From Hexactinellida sp. DTS-2022 (taxonomy: Eukaryota > Porifera > Hexactinellida), in NCBI GenBank assembly GCA_028753945.1, contig JAPNXP010000013.1, positions 3,968,001 to 4,032,000 of the forward strand: a stretch of 64,000 nucleotides of DNA, written 5' to 3'. The position numbers and the translations under genes were made by a program. The notes below the pieces were generated by a model. It was given only the letters and a program-made list of their open reading frames with translations, was not told where the DNA came from and did no database searches. Shown here one piece after another: positions 11,826-21,878 of this stretch. Position 1 is the stretch's first letter, and every line of letters starts with the position of its first letter.

Positions 11826-13964
11826 TCAATCTGCATTGGTAGAAATTGTTAATGAAGAAATTAGATTCTCAATGTTTGAGGTTTGTTGACTTTCTATCTT
11901 GCATTTCATTCTCTCGGTATGCCCTGATTGACCACATCTTGCACAAAATAAATTCCTCCGATATGATACCAGTACAGGGTCGCTTTGTGATGATAGTCTC
12001 ACAAAAATATCAATAATATTACTTTCAAAGTTGTTCTTACGCGATAAATTCTCTCTGTATTTTCGAACTAATTTGTTACAGGATTCTGTCCCTTCTTCTG
12101 AAAATGATTTCAACCCGTATCCTGAATTAGAGTCTCGAATAAGTTCTTCCGAGTGTGCCAGAAGCTTGTGTAAGGTAGGCGTGATGCTCGCCCATGGAAA
12201 GGAATCCAGCACTAAAAGATATGTTTCTTTACACAGTTTTCCCAAATCTGCGGTGTTTATTAATTGGCTAGAATTAAAAATCCTTAAAATCGCAGAAAGT
12301 TGAGTATGTACTTTTGATAATGCAGAACGGTTTTCGACAGCTATCAATGATAGAACACATTCGATGAAATTTGTATCATCTGAAAACGCCCTTCTTGCAA
12401 CATTTCCCGTCGAGGTTGTTCCACCACTTGTGTCTGGTATATCAACTTTCAATCCGGTCTTTTCTTGCACTATTCTCTGAACAATCTTCATTGAATCTTT
12501 GATATCTGTAGTAGTGGTGGACCATTTCAACTTTCCAATATGCAAATGGTATACTAAAAGATTGAACCACCTAAAAATACACGTGTAAGAGTGAAGTGGA
12601 GAAGCAGCAATGATATTTACCTTAGAAATAGGCTGGTGAGTTAAATTATATCGGTCGTTAGATGGAAGTGAAAAGAATCCCTTTATATCTTCCAGCTCTC
12701 CAAATAACTGAATCGCATCAGTAATTGTTCTGTTTATTGGGAAGCCGTCTTCGATTAAATCCCTATCTTTTAGATCATCATGAGTAGCAGTACACATTTG
12801 GCAACTGGCTCCTCCAGCCCCAGATAATATTGCTGCCATCTTCCCGTCGAACATAGAACGAATAATTTCCACATTAACAGCGCCATTCTTTAGAGAAATC
12901 CCATTTTGTAGTTGTTCTGTCTCGGGATTAATTAAATCTTCCATGAATAAACGGATATTCTTTTCACATTCTCTTGCAGCACAAAGGAATATTGGTCGTT
13001 GAGAAAAAGGCGAGTTGGGGTATTTATTCTGCCAAACTAATCTGTTTGATGATGTAGAAATAGAAATCGGCTTGAAACAGAAGAGGATGAAGTTTTTGGT
13101 AGTAGTGTTAGTGTTCATTTGATTGTATATGGTATGACAACCGCTACCATCCAAACCATCTGCTATGCGGAATTTGAGTGGGAATTCTTCAATATTAAGT
13201 GGACTCAAAGTTGTAAGAATCCTTTCAAGAGTTTGTTGGACTTGAAGATAGTAGGGGGTTTGTACACCAATCGGTTGTTGAAGATTTGGGTATAGTTGTA
13301 TCGATTCTCGTGATATCAATATATTCCTTAAATCTATCACTTTACTGTGAGAGGGAAAGTGTATATTCTCTGTCAACAAAGTTTGGCGAAGTTGTGTGTA
13401 TTTCCTTCTTCCCATTTCAAGCATATCAAGCAAGAATAATGCCTTGTCTACAGGTACATAGCTCAAATTTATCCCACTAAATCCACCCTTACTGATAATC
13501 TCCTTTGCTATCTTAGCAGTTTTTCGATTATCACTCTCATTAGCTAATAGTTGCAATACTAAAGCTGCAATTTCTACAGGAGTAGAACCCTCTATAATAT
13601 ACGTTTCTCTCACTTGTTCTAGGAGGAAGGATAGCCTCAATCGCTGCTGTTGTAACTGAAGAGAAAATAGATCCTTCGTTACTCTCGGATTTACCAAAAC
13701 AGAAGAGGTATTTGGTATGGATCTTGATTCCCATGGAATTTCGTGATTCCACCATTCAGTATTCAATGTATCAACAATGTTCTTCTTACTTTTTTTGATG
13801 TTGGTTTTGATCTTGTTCAAAAAAGAAATAACCGATTCAAGTTTTTCTTCATCAAGATTTAACAGTTCCAAAATTTTAGAACTCGTGCAAGGAATGTCAA
13901 ACTCATTCTGTATCAGAATTTGCGCTAAATCGCGACGATTTTTCAGGACTGGACCCTCAGCCAT
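11826..13964 (-). CDS. Transib/RAG1-like DDE transposase, intact
   Basis: The protein has 712 residues, starts at ATG 13964 and has no stop or frameshift. The DDE core is complete. The first Asp is in FRIADGLDGSGCH (D269). The second is in SMFDGKMAAILSG (D373), followed after 14 residues by the zinc pair C388xxC391 (SCQMC). SPLHSYTCIFRW lies at 455-466. The pair H599/H604 (TLHKLLAH) comes next, and the catalytic Glu is in SEEGTESCNK (E624). The order and spacing mirror RAG1 D600, D708, C727/C730, H937/H942 and E962 (SEGNESGNK). The C-terminus adds a zinc knuckle, C674-x2-C677-x4-H682-x5-C688. The N-terminal ~250 residues look helical, with no RING or other finger I can recognise. It should cut at CACAGTG ends by a nick-hairpin mechanism (family knowledge). 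No RAG2-like kelch gene lies nearby. Whether it is Transib proper or a separate RAG1-like lineage needs a tree. Confidence 0.93.
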   Translation of the reverse strand: MAEGPVLKNRRDLAQILIQNEFDIPCTSSKILELLNLDEEKLESVISFLNKIKTNIKKSKKNIVDTLNTEWWNHEIPWESRSIPNTSSVLVNPRVTKDLFSLQLQQQRLRLSFLLEQVRETYIIEGSTPVEIAALVLQLLANESDNRKTAKIAKEIISKGGFSGINLSYVPVDKALFLLDMLEMGRRKYTQLRQTLLTENIHFPSHSKVIDLRNILISRESIQLYPNLQQPIGVQTPYYLQVQQTLERILTTLSPLNIEEFPLKFRIADGLDGSGCHTIYNQMNTNTTTKNFILFCFKPISISTSSNRLVWQNKYPNSPFSQRPIFLCAARECEKNIRLFMEDLINPETEQLQNGISLKNGAVNVEIIRSMFDGKMAAILSGAGGASCQMCTATHDDLKDRDLIEDGFPINRTITDAIQLFGELEDIKGFFSLPSNDRYNLTHQPISKVNIIAASPLHSYTCIFRWFNLLVYHLHIGKLKWSTTTTDIKDSMKIVQRIVQEKTGLKVDIPDTSGGTTSTGNVARRAFSDDTNFIECVLSLIAVENRSALSKVHTQLSAILRIFNSSQLINTADLGKLCKETYLLVLDSFPWASITPTLHKLLAHSEELIRDSNSGYGLKSFSEEGTESCNKLVRKYRENLSRKNNFESNIIDIFVRLSSQSDPVLVSYRRNLFCARCGQSGHTERMKCKIESQQTSNIENLISSLTISTNAD

Positions 13965-14591
13965 AGTTGTTATGCAGATGTAGTAGTTTCAAATGCTTTG
14001 TTAGTTCTATTTTATGCACTATATAAAAGAATGAGGCCCTTAAAACATATCTTTGCCATTGTAGCGTAACCTAGCAACGAATACTTGACTATGGAATGTA
14101 ACAATTTTTATAATGTTGCGCATCGAAGCGCATCTTATAATTCAAATATGTTAATTATATGGCATTACAGGGTCAGCATACAAAAATTCAGATTGGTCAA
14201 AGGTGGTCTTTATTTTTGCGGCTAATTTGAAACTTAAAATATCATAATGTTATAATATTTTCCAACTCCATCAAAGTCGAAGCTAAAAATTTCACAAACT
14301 AGATTTGAAATCAAACATTTTGGTTCCAAAATGTTACTTTAGAGTCAATACTATGTACTAAAATAGTTAAATGTATTTATATCTTACTGAGGTAAAAATT
14401 ACGTATGTACCTTTTAGCGCTGTTTTCAAACCGCAGAATATGAATCCAAATGTATCGACAATCCACATCATACTTCGAAGTCGTTTTGTATTTCTAAGCT
14501 TTCAATTCGTACCAAATTTGTTATGCATACTATTTAGACATCTAGGAAGCAAATCACGATGCTTTTTTGCGTTTTGGGGTTGACGATTTTT

Positions 14592-14620
14592 TTGCCAAAT
14601 ACGTGCCCCAAACCACTGTG
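14592..14620 (-). promoter_or_regulatory. Right Transib terminus, RSS-like
   Basis: Read inward it is CACAGTGGTTTGGGGCACG then TATTTGGCAAA, followed by an A-rich run (AAAAAAATCG) that recalls an RSS nonamer (inference). It is paired with the terminus at 11296. Confidence 0.82.
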
Positions 14621-15160
14621 CATTTACCACAACCTACATTGGGAATTCGCCCCCTCCCCCCCCCAATATTGGTGCACCTCATAATTTTATCCTCCCTAAA
14701 TCAGCAAAATATTGTTGTCATAAATTGTTAGTAATACTCAATGATATTTGAAAATCCTCTTCACCCCAGAAAATTTTTCTCGCTCGCTGCGCTTGCTCGT
14801 CTATAAATCCATGTATACTTAGATTAACTTTGTGCATAGCCTACTTTATATAAGGCCTACCATCAAATGTACCATGGATGTAGTGTACGATATAAACACA
14901 GTTCAATGTTTTAAACTTCATTTAGAAATTAATCTGTTATTCTAAATAATTCTAGTAAATTAATAGATTTTCTCTATTGAGTCTTTATAGCTACTTAACA
15001 ACAATGATAAGAATACATAAAGAATAATGTGGGTTCAAATAACAATAATAATAACAATAATAATAATAGAAGAGTAGCCTTCTGGTGTATTTCATTAATG
15101 TGAGAACTTCAGTTTTCGCTTTTCTATACCTTTAGATTCAACAGCGGAGTTATAATTTTA
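14621..15160. other. Repeat-derived sequence without a gene
   Basis: About 14640-14890 contains C-rich runs, GCTCGCTGCGCTTGCTCG and a stretch resembling part of the repeat at 21540-21600 (GCCTA, TATATAAGGCCTACCATCAAA). It is probably a decayed hAT MITE. Short AATAAT repeats lie near 15040-15070. Confidence 0.45.
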
Positions 15161-15164
15161 ACCT

Positions 15165-17245
15165 TATTAGCTAGTAAACAGTTGGCGCAAGTGAAAACAA
15201 GATTTTTTAGGATAGTCAAAATAGACCACGGTCAGTTATTGCAAAAGCCTGAACTCGGGTTGTGAATCTTCATCAAAGATAAAGTCTTTGTCAATGGTCA
15301 AAAGATCAATGCAAACATGACATGGCTGAGTTTAAAAAATATATTTATGTACTGCATAACCAGCAATAAAAGCCAATGACTGAAGAGTCTGTAAACTACA
15401 TTCAATGGAAGTTAGATCATCAATTTCATCCCAGACTAGTTGGACATCGATTTCATCGCCATTATTCGTATCAAGGGATGAGTATGAATCAATAAATGTC
15501 TGAATTGAATGTAAGCCACAATCTTGTTGTGAAGCAAAAATCTTTAATATGTTGGATAACTTGAGGCGGCGTTCAGTTTCAAGGATTTGAAGATACGAGA
15601 TAGGGTAGTTTGAACCTGACATCATACGATATAGGCCAAAGTGATGTTCCAGTGGATCTGTCTGTAAAAAGGATCAGGGTTCTATCTACTGGGGGGGGTG
15701 GGGGGGAAGCTTCCCCCCCAAACACTTCAGCTTCCCCCCCAAAAATCTCATAAAATTTACTATTAATCGCAATATATTATTCACTGGTACTAAAGATTTC
15801 AAAAGCTTCCCCCCCAAATTTAACATCCTAGATAGAACCCTGAGGATGTCAAAAGATAGTTAAATCCACAAAATCCAGTTAAATGGTTAGTTATCTGAGG
15901 CAATACAGTACATACATGTTTAAAACTGGCAAACGTTTGTTTACTTAACTTTCCTACATTTCCTGGCAAGGCCATCCAAGTCTCTAACCAAATAACAACA
16001 CAAGCTAAGAATGAAAATCGTTCGTCCTGGTATGTTAGAGGTCTTGAGATATCATCATTCAAACGTTTACCTTTAAGTGGGGAATTTATTTTGAAAAATT
16101 TCCAAATTTGAAGAAGCATTTCAACAAAGTCGTGTGTATTGTTTCGGTCTTCTTGGTTACGGAGTTCATTCTGTAACTTCAGAGCTGCAGCAGTTAATTC
16201 GTTGAATACTTTCAAAACAAGTTTCACATTTTGGCTCTCAATAGCAGAAGGATAACAAGCTTTGATAGTCAAAGCTAGGAGCTAACTTAGCTAAGGATTA
16301 TTTCTCTAAATTATAGATGAGACGCACAACACTAAAAGATGCAGAGTAAACTTGAACAGGATACACATAGTAATCCAGCTTAATGTTCTGAAAGTTGGGA
16401 AAGTTAAAGTTTTCCGAATATCTTTCTGATTCAACCAGTTGTTTCGAATACTTTTCAAAATGTGCACAAAGTCAAAAGTTACATAGAGTTTTCTTTTATT
16501 ATCAAATGGCCTCCTCAATATGTTATTTTGCTTTAGAGATATGGTGAGGATGTTTCTTCTGAGGGGAAGAGCTAAGTTTCAGAGTAATCTCTGTAAACAT
16601 CGTTTAAATTTGTCGGATATCAGTGATAGAGATAGTGAGAGAAATGGACTCCCCATATATATATCCGTTCAAGATAAAAACAGAATTTATTTCAAGAGAA
16701 ACATCTGCACAAATATTATGATTTTCCATCTTAGTAAACAAATCTCACACAATTATCTGTTTGAATCCAAACTAACCAGTCAGTTGGGATTGTTATCAAA
16801 GCTAACTTATCTCATATTTCTTGTATACAACCAACACGAAACTTCTCCATTTCTGTATTCTCTGATCTCAAGCTGAGATTAGTTGCTTGGTTCAATAAAT
16901 CTTCCTCTTTGGAGTCGCAAGAGAACCGAGTTCGTTTGATTCTAATTGAAGGGGTAGAGGAATAATAAGGCGGAAACCAGGAAGGAGAGAGGGAACAGCG
17001 CAGGATTTAATTTGGGTCTTCCTCGCGGGACCTCATAGGATGTGCCATCTCCTCTGGGTACCGTGTGAAAATATTGAATATCTTCCTTCGGAAAATGCTT
17101 AGCACACACATACACCATTTTGAGGTCAGAAATATCCTCACAATGGAGAGCACGTATCCAGGCATGTCGTAACTCAGGTGGACCATCTGGAAGTTTAAAA
17201 ATTGGAACAGGCTCTTCTGGTGTATAATTACCCCTACAACCAGGG
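15165..17245 (-). pseudogene. P-element-type (THAP9-like) transposase relic
   Basis: Read on the minus strand, 17245-16940 encodes a THAP finger: APGCRGNY, VPIFKLP, AWIRAL, VCAKHF. Next, 16518-16390 has VTFDFVHILKSIRNNWLNQKD, here cut at 20 residues: VTFDFVHILKSIRNNWLNQK. 16272-15850 has ACYPSAIESQNVKLVLKVFN and LSKQTFASFKH. 15660-15332 has TDPLEHHFGLYRMMSGSNY and LAFIAGYAVHK. A further C-terminal C-x2-C segment and YFDYPKK lie at about 15310-15165. Together they follow the P-element order. Several stops and a 168-bp insertion break it. No P-element ends or 8-bp duplication were found. Confidence 0.85.
15675..15842. mobile_element. MITE in the P-element relic
   Basis: Inverted ends CAGGGTTCTATCTA enclose runs of G and C and repeats of AAGCTTCCCCCCC. 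AGGAT flanks both sides (15670-15674, 15843-15847), a 5-bp duplication. The G- and C-rich inner arms can pair. Confidence 0.78.
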
Positions 17246-17363
17246 GCAGAAGAGTTCGGCTTTGAGAAAAATTAATCTAACTATTAAAAAGAACCAAAGT
17301 CAAATATAGTACTAGGAAGTGCTTAAAATATCAGTGGAAGGAGAATTGTATTAATTAATTACT

Positions 17364-17489
17364 AAAAAATCCAAAATTGCAGCTGTGCCGACGCATGTTC
17401 CTTTTGTGGCACTATATTTTGGTGGTGGTTTATTGATAGTGCCTCCAAAGGAACACGCTTGTGGCACAGCTGCAATTTTGGATTTTTTT
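17364..17489 (-). repeat. Hairpin repeat, copy B
   Basis: The outer stem is AATCCAAAATTGCAGCTGTG with its complement CACAGCTGCAATTTTGGATT. Both arms lack the same base pair relative to copies A and D (GCAGCTG rather than GCAGCCTG). It is followed by TTCGCCATGTCAT, the reverse of the motif next to copies A, D and E. Confidence 0.85.
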
Positions 17490-18778
17490 CGCCATGTCAT
17501 GAACACCTCATAGTGTTTAGTCTCATTTAACAAGTTGTACGGGACAAAGGAACCATTGTTGATTTTAAATTATTTCTATCTTGAACCATCTTGGGTTTAA
17601 TGCCATTCATTCATTATGTATAGATAATAAATGATATAAATAGTTAATTATTTTAGCAATGTGAGTTGAGTTGAGTTAAGTAAACAAATTTCCAATTTAA
17701 TTTAATTTGCTTTAATCCATTGAATATTAATATACTGTTTAAAATTGGAAATCAGCATACTTGTTTACTTAGAATGACAAAAGGGATCTAGTTTATATTC
17801 CTATTATAACCCCCTATCACTCTAATACAATTCGACCACCAAACACGCACACAGACGAATAGTCATTTAATAGATATTCCATTTCATTAATCCATTGTTT
17901 GTATATCAGTCATCGTTTTAAAATTGAAATCAGCATACTCGCTTACTTTGAATGACATATGGGATTAAGTTTATATTTCCATTATACGTAAATGCTTTAT
18001 AAACCCCCCCCCCCCTTACACTCTAATACATTTCGGGCACCAAGCACACAAATAGACAAATATTTATACAAATAGATATCCCATCTCATTAATCCATTGT
18101 TTGAATATCAGAAATCGTTCTGAAATTGAATAACTGTTGAGTGAAATTGAATTTTCATATAGGAGAAAACTTTAATACAACTATTGTATTAGAAATCGAT
18201 TTATATACTAATGAATCAAATTGAATTATTCATATAAATAGAATAAATTATTGTAACTATGATATCAGAAATAGATTTGTATAGTAATAGCTATTGAATG
18301 TAAATTAGTTATTCATATATACTAGAATTCTTTATTGTGATTATAATATCAACAATAACTTGAATCGAAATAACACTGAATCTAATTGAATTATTCATAA
18401 ATATTAAATAGTAGTTATTCATCGAAACCACGAAATAATTGCATAATTGAATATTAATGAATTTACGATTTTAGAAAGTTAAGGGTGAATTGTGGCAACT
18501 TTGAGCCTAATTCTCAAGAAAATGAGGACGGATTAAAAAGATCGTGAAGAGCTATCAGTTGCAAAATACTTTTCTAATACTAATGATTCTAAAAATTTTC
18601 TTGTTATTGCATTTATTTTCTTGTGGGACAAAAAAAGCTAAAAGTCCCGTTAAAAGATTTTCCAAGTCGAAATTGAAAAATCAGGCCACGAAGTGCACAT
18701 TAATCAACAACCAGACACCTATCCTGAAAATCTCAGAGCTCTAGCACTTATGGTTTAGCCTGGGGAGGCGACACGGAG

Positions 18779-18910
18779 AAAAAAAAAATCCAAAATTGCA
18801 GCCTGTGCCGACGCATGTTCCTTTGGTGGCACTATATTTTGGTGGTGGTCTATTGATAGTGCCTCCAATGGAACATTCTGTCGCACAGCTGCAATTTTGG
18901 ATTTTTTTTT
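18779..18910 (-). repeat. Hairpin repeat, copy C
   Basis: Same hairpin as copy B at the start of the second unit. Its arms are less well matched; the right arm has CTGTCGCACAGCTGC. Confidence 0.85.
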
Positions 18911-20244
18911 CACCATGTCATGAACTCCTCATGGTGTTGAGACTCATTTAACAAGTTGTTACGGGACAAAGGAACGATTGTTGAATTTGAAGTGTATTTC
19001 TATCTAGAACCATCTTGAGTTTAATGCTATTCATTCATTATGTATTGATAATAAATTATATTATTTAGTTAATTATTTTAGCAATGTTATCCACTGTGAG
19101 TTGAGCTAAGTAAATAAATTCCCAATTTAATTTAATTTGCTTTAATCCATTGAATATTAATACACTGTTAAAAATTGGAAATCAGCATACTTGTTTACTT
19201 CGAATACAAAAGGGATTAAGTTTATATTCCCATTATAACCCCCTATCACTCTAATACAATTCGGGCACCAAACACGCACACAGTCGAATACTCATTTAAT
19301 AGATATTCCATTTCATTAATCCATTGTTTGTATATCAGTCATCTTTTTAAAATTGAAATCAGCATACTCGCTTACTTTGAATGACATATGGGATTAAGTT
19401 TATATTTCCATTATAAATGCGTTATAAACCCCCCCCTTACACTCTGATAAATTTCGGGCACCAAGCACACACATAGAAAAATATCTATACAAATAGATAT
19501 TCCATCTCATTAATCCATTGTTTGAATATCAGAAATCGTTCTCAAATTGAATAATTGTTGAGTGAAAATGAATTTTCATATAGGAGAAAACTTTAATACA
19601 ACTATTGTACTAGAAATCGATTTATATAGTAGCAGCTATTGAATCAAATTGAATTATTCATTTACAATATAATAACTTATTGTAACTTTGATATCAGAAA
19701 TAGATTTGTATAGTAATAGCTATTGAATGTAAATTAGTTATTCATATATACTAGAATTCTTTATTGTGATTATAATATCAACAATAACTTGAATCGAAAT
19801 AACACTGAATCTAATTGAATTATTCATAAATATTAAATAGTAGTTATTCATCGAAACCACGAAATAATTGCATAATTGAATATTAATGAATTTACGATTT
19901 TAGAAAGTTAAGGGTGAATTGTGGCAACTTTGAGCCTAATTCTCAGGAAAATGAGGACGGATTAAAAAGATCGTGAAGAGCTATCAGTTGCAAAATACTT
20001 TTCTGATACTAATGATTCTAAAAATTTTCTTGTTATTGCATTTATTTTCTTGTGGGACAAAAAAAGCTAAAAGTCCCGTTAAAAATTTTCTCAAGTCGAA
20101 ATTGAAAAATCAGGCCACGAAGTGCACATTAATCAACAACCAGACACCTATTCTGAAAATCTCAGAGCTCTAGCACTTATGGTTTAGCCTGGGGAGGCGA
20201 CACGGAGAAAACAAAAAAAAAACATCCAAGGCACTAAGACCAAT

Positions 20245-20349
20245 ACTGGGCCACTATACTATAGTATAGTCGGCACAGTAAAAACAAAAAACAAACCAAA
20301 GCACTAAGACCAATACTGGGCCACTATACTATAGTATAGTCGGCACAGT
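20245..20349 (-). repeat. Two palindromic modules (reverse orientation)
   Basis: 20245-20279 and 20315-20349 are the module seen at 4137-4366, reversed, each preceded by GCACTAAGACCAAT. Confidence 0.9.
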
Positions 20350-20359
20350 AAAAAACCCC

Positions 20360-20960
20360 TCACAGACGGGATGGGAGTGTGCTCCTTCTGATTACACTTC
20401 CCCAATGTTTAATTTAACTAGAATTTCAATATTCAAATTACATTTCATCTTAAACGTAACATGATATCCAATTTTAAAGGAAATTCGTATACTTCAATAA
20501 TAAATCACTGATTACTTATAAATGCATACATTTATTCAATAGTTCCAGTTTGACAAATAATTCTGTAACTCGAAAAGTATAAGAGCTAGACACGATTTCT
20601 TTTTTATTACAATAATGCAAATACAATAATAAAAACATGTAAGGGGCTAAGGGAGCAATCGGACAACAGGATTCACCGGGGACATTTAGCCTTAATGTAA
20701 TACAATTTAATTAATGTTTGAATTGTGAAGACTTCAAATGTTTAATTAAATTAATTAAAGATTAATTATTACAAATAGAAATTAGGAATACGTGCTAGTA
20801 TTTACGTTACTATCTTGAATAATAGATTGACATCATCATCATCAACTTGTAAAATATTCCAACTTCCAAGTGTTTTCATTGCACTTGTATGAAACACATA
20901 TTCACTTACAAACTAATTAATAACAGTCATTATCTAGCAGATAGTAGGCTTATGTAATAA
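20360..20960. other. No gene seen
   Basis: AT-rich sequence with no convincing reading frame or repeat structure. Confidence 0.5.
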
Positions 20961-20964
20961 TCTA

Positions 20965-21405
20965 TAGTATTCAGTATACTATAGAGTAATTACAATATGG
21001 AGAAGATGGCTGATTTATGTAAATAATCGTTAATAAAACGTAGAAATTATTAGCGACCTAATAATTTTAATTGATATATAGAAAGAACATCCTTAGGAGA
21101 ATACAACCTCTATATTTTCAATAACTAATTCGAATTATTAAAGAGTCACTGGACCAGAATACAAATTTCGATATAACTGACGAACAAAAGCGAAATTGAG
21201 AAATCAGGCTTCGAGGTGATCATCTCCAGGAAATTCTATATCTCCTGTCCAAATTTGAAATCTCTATCATCAATGGTTTAGTCAGGCCATCGCGTACGGC
21301 CGGCCAGCCGGAAGTCCGACAGAGGTAAATTCAATAGTGTGCACTTATAGTATAAAACTATAGTAGGACCCTACTATAACGTTTTTTACTAGAAGAAGCA
21401 CACTA
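20965..21405. repeat. Dispersed repeat, inverted relative to 51030-51575
   Basis: It shares long stretches with the reverse complement of 51030-51575, including CACTGGACCAGAATACAAATT, here cut at 20 bases: CACTGGACCAGAATACAAAT. A third, more diverged partial copy lies near 50407-50500. It contains GGCCGGCCAGCCGG and no gene. Confidence 0.8.
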
Positions 21406-21419
21406 AAAATTAACAAAAA

Positions 21420-21750
21420 TCAGTAACAAGTTAATCCAACTATTTTTAAAATATTTCTAACTGTACAGAGATAAATGTAAATAACTATGGGTCAATAATA
21501 ATATCGTACACTACTTCATCCTTGGTGCAAAATATCAGCTTTGATGGTAGGCCTTATATAGAGTACTGTAGGCTATGCTTTGTGATATTATTACATACTG
21601 ACGCTTTTCATCCAAATGAGACCATACGATGTTTACCCCCCATCCTGTTTTTATAATCGATGCCCTTGTAAATAGAATCCTTCAGACCTAGGTATGTCCT
21701 GGGGGTGCACCACCAAATTTTCGGGTATCAGGGGGTTCATGAGTTAACGA
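21420..21750 (-). repeat. hAT-type repeat copy, end missing
   Basis: This is nearly identical to the reverse complement of 63675-64000, including CCTGGGGGTGCACCACCAAA. Its CAGTGGTTCCC terminus is lost or too diverged to see. Confidence 0.85.
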
Positions 21751-21878
21751 GATTCGTCTGTAAATATTAGCTATTCTAATTACAATTTCTCTTTAATTCA
21801 ATCATACTTTGCCTTATAATGCTAGCTCCTTGTTTATTTATATCCTGGTCTCATGCCCAACTCTTGTTCTGCTCCCAG

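Larger units (their letters stand above)
11296..14620 (-). mobile_element. Complete Transib/RAG1-like transposon, 3.3 kb
   Basis: Both termini read inward as CACAGTGGT, matching the Transib CACWRTG terminus and the V(D)J signal heptamer CACAGTG. The flanks are a perfect 5-bp duplication, CATTT, at 11291-11295 and 14621-14625. Five bases is the duplication length known for Transib and for RAG transposition. Inside is one uninterrupted 712-codon gene on the minus strand coding for a RAG1/Transib-type transposase. The noncoding flanks are about 530 bp (left) and 656 bp (right). Nothing is inserted in it, unlike most older elements in this window, so it may be young. Confidence 0.93.
17364..20213 (-). 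repeat. Tandem duplication, period ~1.43 kb
   Basis: 17364-18778 and 18779-20213 are two direct copies of one unit: hairpin, AT-rich body, then GCCTGGGGAGGCGACACGGA. Matching landmarks are offset by 1419-1429 bp. The body lacks a credible gene; a 66-codon frame repeats in both copies but has no ATG start. The array ends in two palindromic modules, the same order seen (reversed) at 56.3-58.8 kb. Confidence 0.9.

Noticed and set aside
13286..13480. Plus-strand frames within 11826-13964
   Set aside because: They are antisense shadows of the intact transposase gene.
11296..14620. A RAG2-like partner in the Transib element
   Set aside because: No kelch-repeat coding sequence was found on either strand in the element or within several kilobases.
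18544..20173. Two matching 66-codon frames with a hydrophobic start, like a small secreted protein pair
   Set aside because: They are the same point in two copies of a tandem repeat, have no ATG, and the surrounding unit behaves as a mobile repeat.
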